Of a DNA stretch of 13,837 nt, positions 1 to 5,103 are shown in pieces. The DNA comes from Cyclobacteriaceae bacterium (GTDB taxonomy: Bacteria; Bacteroidota; Bacteroidia; Cytophagales; Cyclobacteriaceae). The DNA is taken from positions 1 to 13,837 of the forward strand of contig JANYKP010000154.1 of NCBI GenBank assembly GCA_025358195.1, written 5' to 3'. The notes beneath the pieces were generated by a model, which worked only from the letters and a program-made list of their open reading frames with translations, did no database searches and was not told where the DNA came from. Each line of letters begins with the position of its first letter. The first letter of the stretch is position 1. Both the position numbers and the translations under genes were made by a program.

Positions 1-29
1 CACACGATCAATTTTTTGTAGTCTTTCAT
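1..29 (-). CDS. 5' end of a probable four-helix-bundle (23S rRNA IVS-type) protein, partial
   Basis: Only nine codons plus two bases lie in the window. The minus strand reads ATG at 29 and then MKDYKKLIV, and the tenth codon begins TG, which allows Trp. MxDYKxLxVWQ is the usual opening of the small four-helix-bundle proteins related to the 23S rRNA intervening-sequence protein, which are common in Bacteroidota. An AAGG lies a few bases before the ATG. The gene lies 108 nt downstream of proC on the same strand, where argD or another arginine gene would be expected, and a heptamer repeat array lies between them. The family call rests on nine residues and position, so it is tentative. It could also be an unrelated short start. 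Confidence 0.4.
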
Positions 30-60
30 AACCTTAAGTTTTGCTTTCCCAAAACTACCC

Positions 61-88
61 TTTCAACTTTCGGCTTTCAGCTTTGTGC
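61..88. repeat. Degenerate heptanucleotide tandem array (4 units)
   Basis: Read on the plus strand there are four consecutive 7-mers: TTTCAAC, TTTCGGC, TTTCAGC and TTTGTGC. They lie in the gap between proC and the partial gene at the left edge. The pattern (TTT-N-RRC) is the same type as the ten-unit array at 1931-2001. Such heptamers in Bacteroidota intergenic regions have no function that I can assign from the sequence. Confidence 0.75.
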
Positions 89-137
89 CCTTCAGGAAAA
101 CAGAGTCTTTTTATTCATGCCCCACCTTCATGTCACC

Positions 138-944
138 TTATTTTTTGATGTTACTGATTTTTTCGAATGAAACGATGATACCCTTAATTAAAGCAGAACT
201 CAGCCCGTGATGTTCCATCTCGTTAAGTCCGGCAATGGTGCAACCTTCAGGTGTAGTCACTTTATCAATTTCAATTTCCGGATGAGAATCTTGGTTAAGG
301 AGCAGTGAAGCAGCCCCTTTGGCCGTCTGTGCCGCAATGAGTTGAGCCTCTTCTGCATCAAAGCCGAGTTGAATGCCGCCTTGCGTAGCGGCACGAATGT
401 ATCGCATGAAGAATGCAATTCCGCTGGCCGCCAGCACAGTAGCAGCTTTCATGAGTCGTTCTTCAATCACCAGTGTCACACCAAGACCATCAAATAGATT
501 CTTAATTTCTGTCAGCTGCTTTTCGTTGGCATCTTTTGCACACAGGCAGGTCATTGAATTGCCGATAGCGATAGCTGTATTGGGCATAGCACGTACAATC
601 GGCACCTTTTTCAGAATGAGGGATGCAATTTCGTCTGTTGTAATGCCGGTAATCGTGGAGACCAGGATGTGTTTTTTTGAATCTATGGATGCGCTGATTT
701 CCGCCAGTAATCCTGCCAATTGTTTTGGTTGCACACAAAGGATAATCAGCGTGGCATTTTTAATGGCAAACGTGTTGTCTGAGGTAAGTTTGAATCCTTC
801 CTTTTTCAGGTGATCAATTTTCGCAAGGTGCCTGCGAGTGATGGTGATATTAGACGCAAGCGAAAGCTTAGACTTCACCACTCCCCGGGCGATGGCTGTG
901 CCCAAATTACCTCCACCCAGAATCGCAATTTTATTTTGAACCAT
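138..944 (-). CDS. proC: Pyrroline-5-carboxylate reductase
   Basis: The 268-residue protein is a cytoplasmic NAD(P)H-dependent reductase that converts 1-pyrroline-5-carboxylate to proline. The N-terminal Rossmann motif is ILGGGNLG (residues 8-15), followed by the nucleotide-domain segment VRAMPNTAIAIGNSMT around residues 117-132. The C-terminal dimerisation/active-site signature is DKVTTPEGCTIAGLNEME (about 227-244), equivalent to the family's VTSPGGTTxxGL. Length and motif order are typical of ProC. The start at 944 lies 4 nt after the argC stop, so the genes are tightly coupled. Placement of proC inside the arginine cluster is a recurring Bacteroidota arrangement and links glutamate-semialdehyde/ornithine metabolism to proline. 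The protein looks intact. Whether it serves proline synthesis alone or also ornithine interconversion is inference. Confidence 0.95.
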   Translation of the reverse strand: MVQNKIAILGGGNLGTAIARGVVKSKLSLASNITITRRHLAKIDHLKKEGFKLTSDNTFAIKNATLIILCVQPKQLAGLLAEISASIDSKKHILVSTITGITTDEIASLILKKVPIVRAMPNTAIAIGNSMTCLCAKDANEKQLTEIKNLFDGLGVTLVIEERLMKAATVLAASGIAFFMRYIRAATQGGIQLGFDAEEAQLIAAQTAKGAASLLLNQDSHPEIEIDKVTTPEGCTIAGLNEMEHHGLSSALIKGIIVSFEKISNIKK

Positions 945-948
945 ACCC

Positions 949-1929
949 TTAAAATGCAGTTGCTTTCAAAGAAAGGCCCTCGGACTCATTAAATCCGAAC
1001 ATCAGATTCATGTTCTGCACAGCCTGTCCGCTTGCGCCTTTCAAAAGATTATCAGTCACCGAATGGATGGCAAGTTTGCTTCCAACCTTTTCCAAAAAGA
1101 TTAGGCACTTGTTGGTGTTGACCACTTGTTTGATGTCAATCATTTTAGGCGACACTCGGGTAAAGGGATGAGTGGCGTAATATTTTTTGAACAAATCGTT
1201 TGCTTCTTCCAGAGTCAATTCACTCTCCACCAACGACGTCACAAAAATTCCACGGGTGAAATCACCACGCCAGGGTACGAAGTTCACAGGCCCTATAAAA
1301 CCGGGTTGGAGAGATTGCAACGTTTGGTTGATCTCTCCTAAATGCTGATGTGTTAAGGTCTTGTAAGCTGAAATATTATTGGCTCTCCAGGTGAAATGAG
1401 TAGCGTCCTGTAATTTTTGTCCTGCCCCAGTGGAGCCGGTTATGCCGGTAGTATGCACTTCTTTCAATAAACCGGATTTTGCCAACGGCAGCAGACCCAA
1501 TTGAATTGTTGTTGCAAAACATCCTGGGTTCGCAATATTGTTGGCCTTCTTAATAGCCTCCCTTTGAAATTCAGGCAGCCCATATATGAATTCGCGACCA
1601 TTCACTTTATCGCCCAGGCGAAAATCATTTCCAAGATCAATTATTCTAATAGAAGTCGGGAACGTATGTTCACTCAGCAACTTTTTACTTTCACCATGAC
1701 TCAGGCAGAGGAAAAGTACGTCCACCGGCTCGTTGAATGTGCTCGTAAACTTCAAATCAGTTTCACCAGCCAGGTCACTGTGTATTTCATACAAATATTT
1801 CCCTGCCTGACTGCGGCTTTGAACAAAAGCAAGTTCCACTGAGGGGTGGTTGAGGAGCAAGCGCACTGCTTCTCCACCTGCGTAACCAGCGCCTCCGATG
1901 ATACTGGCTTTGATTTTAGTGTTGCTCAT
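949..1929 (-). CDS. argC: N-acetyl-gamma-glutamyl-phosphate reductase (N-acyl)
   Basis: The 326-residue enzyme carries out the third step of arginine synthesis: NADPH-dependent reduction of N-acylglutamyl phosphate to the semialdehyde. It has the Rossmann motif IIGGAGYAGGE (residues 10-20), the catalytic cysteine Cys137 in NIANPGCFAT, and the THQHLGEI segment (193-200) corresponding to the family's HRHxxEI. The C-terminal GASGQAVQNMNLM (298-310) is also a family signature. The length fits the short ArgC type. The start is supported by an AAGGAG-like site about 8 nt upstream, which is unusually clear for this genome and lies inside the heptamer array at 1931-2001. In some Bacteroidota this pathway uses N-succinyl rather than N-acetyl intermediates. 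The sequence does not say which applies here. It lies between argG and proC in one operon. Confidence 0.96.
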   Translation of the reverse strand: MSNTKIKASIIGGAGYAGGEAVRLLLNHPSVELAFVQSRSQAGKYLYEIHSDLAGETDLKFTSTFNEPVDVLFLCLSHGESKKLLSEHTFPTSIRIIDLGNDFRLGDKVNGREFIYGLPEFQREAIKKANNIANPGCFATTIQLGLLPLAKSGLLKEVHTTGITGSTGAGQKLQDATHFTWRANNISAYKTLTHQHLGEINQTLQSLQPGFIGPVNFVPWRGDFTRGIFVTSLVESELTLEEANDLFKKYYATHPFTRVSPKMIDIKQVVNTNKCLIFLEKVGSKLAIHSVTDNLLKGASGQAVQNMNLMFGFNESEGLSLKATAF

Positions 1930-1930
1930 C

Positions 1931-2001
1931 TTTTAGCTCCTTGGCTGTTAGCTTTTAACTTTTAGCTGTTAGCTGTTAGCTTTTGGCCTTTGGCTTTTGA
2001 C
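1931..2001. repeat. Ten-unit degenerate heptanucleotide array spanning argG 3' end and argC RBS
   Basis: Read on the plus strand the region splits into consecutive units: TTTTAGC, TCCTTGGC (8 nt), TGTTAGC, TTTTAAC, TTTTAGC, TGTTAGC, TGTTAGC, TTTTGGC, CTTTGGC and TTTTGAC. The consensus is TKTTRGC. The rightmost units are translated on the minus strand and give the Lys-rich ArgG tail QKPKAKS and its stop codon. The single 8-nt unit, on the minus strand, contains AAGGA and serves as the argC ribosome binding site. The array appears to have expanded into both functional elements. Confidence 0.9.
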
Positions 2002-3202
2002 CGATCCCTTCAGCTTTTACCTGGTGGTAGATTCCCACCTGGTTTCCAAATATTTTGGTGAACCCCTTTACATCATCGCCCGTCCAGCCAAGATTCATTT
2101 CCCCATATTTACCAAATTTAGACGACATCAAATCGTACGGTGATTGAATGCCATTTATTTGAAAGCGATAGGGATGCAAGGTAATTGAAACATCTCCCGT
2201 TACCTGTTGTTGCGTGCTGGTGAGATACGCTTCCATGTCACGCATGACTGGGTCAAGGTATTGACCTTCGTGCAGCCAGTTACCATAGAACTGTGCGAGC
2301 TGGTCTTTCCAACTTAGTTGCCACTTTGTAAGTACATGCTTTTCCAGAGCATGGTGCGCCTTAATAATAAGTACCGGTGCCGCGGCCTCAAAGCCAACCC
2401 GGCCCTTGATGCCGATTATTGTATCGCCCACATGAATGTCGCGCCCAATACCATACGGCCCTGCGATTTGCTGAAGATGTTGGATGGCTTCGGTGGGATG
2501 TTTAAAACGTCTGCTGTTGATAGAATTAAGTTCACCTTTTTCAAACCCCAGGGTTACCGTTTCGCTTCCTTTTTTTGTCACAGGTGTAGGCCAGGCTTCC
2601 TCCGGCAGCATGCCCATGGAATTGAGGGTTTCTTTCCCGCCCACGCTTGTACCCCAGAGACCTTTATTAATAGAGTACTTCGCCTTCTCAAAATTGAATG
2701 CCACGCCCTTGGATTTCAAATATTCGATTTCTGCCTCACGGCTCAACTTCTTGTCGCGGATGGGTGTGATAATTTCCAGCCCCGGAGCCAGAATTTGAAA
2801 AATCATATCAAACCGAACCTGGTCGTTGCCCGCCCCTGTGCTTCCATGCGCGACTCCGTCTGCTTTGATTTTGACGGCATAGTGGGCCACTGCAAGTGCC
2901 TGCGACATGCGCTCCGCACTTACACTGAGAGGGTAGGTGCCGTTCTTCAGCACATTTCCAAAGACCAGGTACTTGACTACTTTCTCATAGTAGTTTTGAG
3001 TCTCCTCGACGGTCTTATGGGACGTCACACCGAGCTCACGCGCACGCTTTTCGATACCGGCCAGTTCTTCTTTGGAAAATCCACCCGTGTTTACGGTGAG
3101 GGTATGGACTTCATAACCAAGATCCTTCGATAAATAAATAGCGCAATAGGAGGTGTCCAGTCCGCCGCTAAAGGCCAATACGACTTTCTTTTTCATATTC
3201 AT
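1976..3202 (-). CDS. argG: Argininosuccinate synthase
   Basis: The 408-residue cytoplasmic ligase joins citrulline and aspartate using ATP to give argininosuccinate. The PP-loop is AFSGGLDTS (residues 10-18). HGSTGAGNDQVRF forms the aspartate/citrulline binding region, and YSINKGLWG is the family's YSxDxNLWG element. The usual YPLGTSLARP segment is replaced by YPLSVSAER, which suggests a divergent Bacteroidota subtype. The last residues (QKPKAKS) are encoded by a heptamer repeat and may be a non-conserved extension. Two starts are possible, at 3202 (MNMKKK) and 3196 (MKKK). A GGA sits 5 nt before the second, so the shorter form is plausible. A 124-nt gap separates it from the upstream GNAT gene, and argC follows after 46 nt made of repeats. 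Confidence 0.95.
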   Translation of the reverse strand: MNMKKKVVLAFSGGLDTSYCAIYLSKDLGYEVHTLTVNTGGFSKEELAGIEKRARELGVTSHKTVEETQNYYEKVVKYLVFGNVLKNGTYPLSVSAERMSQALAVAHYAVKIKADGVAHGSTGAGNDQVRFDMIFQILAPGLEIITPIRDKKLSREAEIEYLKSKGVAFNFEKAKYSINKGLWGTSVGGKETLNSMGMLPEEAWPTPVTKKGSETVTLGFEKGELNSINSRRFKHPTEAIQHLQQIAGPYGIGRDIHVGDTIIGIKGRVGFEAAAPVLIIKAHHALEKHVLTKWQLSWKDQLAQFYGNWLHEGQYLDPVMRDMEAYLTSTQQQVTGDVSITLHPYRFQINGIQSPYDLMSSKFGKYGEMNLGWTGDDVKGFTKIFGNQVGIYHQVKAEGIGQKPKAKS

Positions 3203-3326
3203 CCGCTTGTCGTGGCCTAGGGGTCAGCCTTGTTTTACAGGATATTCGTTAGTGTTGTGACAAATTAATTTTGGAACAAGATATCAATGAAATACGGTAG
3301 CACTCTTCTGTATTTCTTGTCCCCGG

Positions 3327-4088
3327 CTACCAAAAAAACAGGAAACTCAAGATCGAACTTCTCTTCTCTTCATCTTGGTCTTCATTGTCTTTTTTGCGCC
3401 AGCCTTTTAGCATCATAAATTGCTTAAACCTCATGAACCTTTCGAAAAGCTTGAAATTCTCAGCAAACTTACGCCTGCGCTTATGATGGGGAATCGGTTC
3501 GCGGGACACGACGATCGATGCTTCCGCCTTGGCCTTTTCTTCGGACAGTTTTTCGACTGGGTCGTAGAGCATGGCAGTACACATACAGTTCTTCCGGTCC
3601 TTGCTCATGAGGATATCGTAGTTCACGCAACTCTTGCAGCCTGACCAGAATTTCTCGTCGGAAGTAAGTTCTGAGTAGGTAACGGGCTCGTAGCCTAGGT
3701 CTGAATTGATCTTCATCACGGCCAGCCCGGTCGTCAATCCGAATATTTTGGCGTCTGGATATCGCTTTCTCGAAAGTGCAAATACCATTTTCTTGATTTC
3801 CTTGGCCACACCCGATTTACGGAAGGCCGGCGCGACGATCAAGCCAGAGTTGGCAACATATTTTTCGTCTTCCCAAGCCTCGATATAGCAAAAGCCGACC
3901 CACGTACCGTCCGGAGTTACGGCGATCACGGACTTTCCTTCGTCCATTTTGGTCCGAATATAATCTGGCGACCGCTTGGCGATGCCGGTGCCGCGTGCTT
4001 TGGCCGATTCTGCCATCTCGGTAGTGATGGTCTCGGCATACTTTTTATCGTCGGGTGATGCATCCCGTACTATTATGTTTTGGTCCAC
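3327..4088 (-). CDS. GNAT N-acetyltransferase with C-terminal Cys cluster; candidate N-acyl-glutamate synthase of the arginine operon
   Basis: The 253-residue protein is first in the arginine cluster. The N-terminal half is a GNAT fold: VRDASPDD opens the domain, strand 4 is VANSGLIVAPAFR (78-90), the acetyl-CoA loop is RKSGVA (90-95), and NSDLGYEPV (128-136) is the usual end segment. Downstream are four cysteines, Cys151/Cys154 (GCKSC) and Cys168/Cys170 (NCMC), suited to metal binding. A basic, then acidic, tail follows (201-245). The start is GTG at 4088; the frame is open upstream to a TAA with no ATG, and no Shine-Dalgarno is evident. No classical argA or argJ is visible in the window, and GNATs in this position are recurrent in Bacteroidota arginine clusters. 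Glutamate N-acylation, by acetyl- or succinyl-CoA, is therefore a reasonable inference but unproven here. Confidence 0.8.
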   Translation of the reverse strand: MDQNIIVRDASPDDKKYAETITTEMAESAKARGTGIAKRSPDYIRTKMDEGKSVIAVTPDGTWVGFCYIEAWEDEKYVANSGLIVAPAFRKSGVAKEIKKMVFALSRKRYPDAKIFGLTTGLAVMKINSDLGYEPVTYSELTSDEKFWSGCKSCVNYDILMSKDRKNCMCTAMLYDPVEKLSEEKAKAEASIVVSREPIPHHKRRRKFAENFKLFERFMRFKQFMMLKGWRKKDNEDQDEEKRSSILSFLFFW

Positions 4089-4115
4089 GCGTGTAGTCGT
4101 TGTAATGTGTAATTA

Positions 4116-4182
4116 AAAAAAGTTGAAAAATACAGACAGCGGTTCCGCTCAGGCGGAATCGCTACTCACACAAAAAAGTTGA
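4116..4182. repeat. 11-bp direct repeat AAAAAAGTTGA flanking a hairpin
   Basis: AAAAAAGTTGA occurs at 4116-4126 and exactly again at 4172-4182, on either side of the hairpin at 4139-4162. On the minus strand, the direction of the arginine operon, each copy reads as CAAC followed by a U-tract, so both could act as pause or termination tracts in the leader. A chance match in A-rich sequence cannot be excluded. Confidence 0.6.
4139..4162 (-). promoter_or_regulatory. Stable hairpin in the arginine-operon leader
   Basis: GCGGTTCCG (4139-4147) pairs with CGGAATCGC (4154-4162) around a 6-nt loop. All nine positions pair as plus-strand RNA, with one G-U; as minus-strand RNA one position becomes an A-C mismatch. 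It lies about 50 nt before the GNAT GTG start. On the minus strand U-rich tracts follow, the first about 8 nt past the stem, so it is not a canonical terminator. An attenuator or an RNA-stability element is possible. Confidence 0.45.
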
Positions 4183-4186
4183 GGTA

Positions 4187-4303
4187 TCAAATACGGATCT
4201 GCCTTCGAAAACTTCTGATCACTGTGGGGAGTGAGAGGAACCAGCTGCGAAGGAGGCTGTCGTAGGAGCCTTTGAACGCTGCAAGTGTGAAGTTGTTTTT
4301 CAA
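4187..4303 (-). CDS. Possible small leader ORF ending in clustered Arg codons
   Basis: On the minus strand a frame is open from a TAA at about 4320 to TGA at 4187-4189. A TTG at 4303 would give 38 residues and an internal GTG at 4222 would give 11. The last 11 codons read V I R S F R R Q I R I with four Arg codons (AGA, CGA, AGG, CGT). The CGA-AGG codons (minus strand, plus 4202-4207) are complementary to CCTTCG upstream (plus CGAAGG at 4248-4253), so ribosome position could affect folding. There is no ATG and no ribosome binding site, so translation is doubtful. Arg-rich leader peptides are a known means of arginine sensing in other systems. That role here is inference. Confidence 0.2.
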   Translation of the reverse strand: MKNNFTLAAFKGSYDSLLRSWFLSLPTVIRSFRRQIRI

Positions 4304-4358
4304 ATTCGTTGTTCCAAGTTAATCGTTAGATCTTTTGAAGTATCTATGAAAATTAGTA

Positions 4359-4391
4359 CAAAAATAAATGATAAATAAGTCACTTTAACAA
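4359..4391 (-). promoter_or_regulatory. Candidate Bacteroidota-type promoter for the arginine operon
   Basis: On the minus strand TATTTTTG (4366-4359) matches the Bacteroidota -7 consensus TAnnTTTG exactly. A TTG at 4391-4389 lies 22 nt upstream as a partial -33 box, and this spacing is slightly long. It would start transcription near 4352 and give a leader of about 260 nt before the GNAT GTG. The assignment is by eye only. Confidence 0.4.
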
Positions 4392-4392
4392 T

Positions 4393-4407
4393 ATTCGTTC
4401 AACGAAT
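4393..4407. promoter_or_regulatory. Perfect 15-bp palindrome, candidate operator
   Basis: ATTCGTT-C-AACGAAT is a perfect inverted repeat between the divergent GNAT/arginine operon and dedA. It abuts the candidate -33 box of the arginine promoter and lies 65 bp before the dedA ATG. The half-site ATTCGTT recurs at 4304-4310. It would suit a dimeric repressor or activator. The regulator is unknown. Confidence 0.45.
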
Positions 4408-4472
4408 TTCTAAAGAAAAAGATTTGAAGGTAAAGTGATACTTGAACCCAGTACCTTGCAGGCAGTTCAATC

Positions 4473-5054
4473 ATGGAAGAATTTCTTTATCAATACGGCT
4501 ACCTCGCGCTCTCGGTAGGCACCTTCCTCGAAGGTGAGACTGCTATCCTTGTAGCCTCGTCACTTGTGTATAGCGGCTTCTTCAAAGGCCCTTACACCGT
4601 CATTTTTGGCTTTTTTGGTTCATTTATCAGTGACTGGCTCTACTTTATCATCGGCCGGCTGAACGGAAAATACTTCATCGAGAAGCGTCCTAAGCTCAAA
4701 GAGAAACTGAAACCTACCCAGAAATTCTTCAAGACCCACCGCTTGCAAATTCTATTTAGCTATCGCTTCCTCTACGGGTTTAGGATACTCCTGCCCCTGT
4801 TGATTGGCATGAGTGATATCAAGCCGCTTCACTTCCTTGGCTACAGCCTGGTAGCTGGACTGTTGTGGGCCACCACGGTGAGCACTGTTGGGTATGCTGC
4901 CGGACAATTGTTCGAACTGACTCCAAGTTCCTTTGAGGAAAATGTTCTTCTCATCGTTCTTGGATTTGCCAGTTTCGGAATGGTAGTTGGGTACTTTGTG
5001 AAACGTTTTGCCGAAAGGAAAATGAAGATAAGTACAGACGTAAGTCAATCTTGA
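4473..5054 (+). CDS. DedA/VTT-family integral membrane protein
   Basis: The 193-residue polytopic inner-membrane protein has the DedA (SNARE-associated/VTT) layout. An N-terminal re-entrant segment carries the acidic FLEGE (Glu20, Glu22). A membrane segment ends SDWLYFIIGRLNG (53-65; Asp54 and Gly61-Arg62). The signature SYRFLYGFRILLPLLIGMS (96-114) supplies Arg98 and Arg104, and two further C-terminal membrane segments follow (about 122-145 and 158-176). Acidic and arginine residues at these places are conserved in the family. Family members act in envelope integrity, and some flip undecaprenyl phosphate or phospholipids; the substrate here is unknown. It is a single gene, divergent from the arginine operon and convergent with the permease to its right. 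The start at 4473 fits the usual N-terminus. Confidence 0.9.
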   Translation: MEEFLYQYGYLALSVGTFLEGETAILVASSLVYSGFFKGPYTVIFGFFGSFISDWLYFIIGRLNGKYFIEKRPKLKEKLKPTQKFFKTHRLQILFSYRFLYGFRILLPLLIGMSDIKPLHFLGYSLVAGLLWATTVSTVGYAAGQLFELTPSSFEENVLLIVLGFASFGMVVGYFVKRFAERKMKISTDVSQS

Positions 5055-5062
5055 GGAACAAA

Positions 5063-5103
5063 TGGCACCCCGGCATTTCAGTGCCAAAACATCCTTTTTT
5101 ATT
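5063..5103 (+). terminator. Possible intrinsic terminator of dedA
   Basis: TGGCAC (5063-5068) pairs with GTGCCA (5081-5086) over a 12-nt loop, 9 nt after the dedA stop. A T-rich run (5095-5100) begins 8 nt beyond the stem. The stem is short and the spacing imperfect. The 44-bp gap between convergent genes makes a terminator expected here, and the stem could serve the opposite strand too. Confidence 0.35.

Noticed and set aside
2318..3133. 271-codon plus-strand open frame inside argG
   Set aside because: It lies wholly antisense to a clear argininosuccinate synthase and has no recognisable motifs, with a Cys/His/Arg-rich composition typical of a shadow frame.
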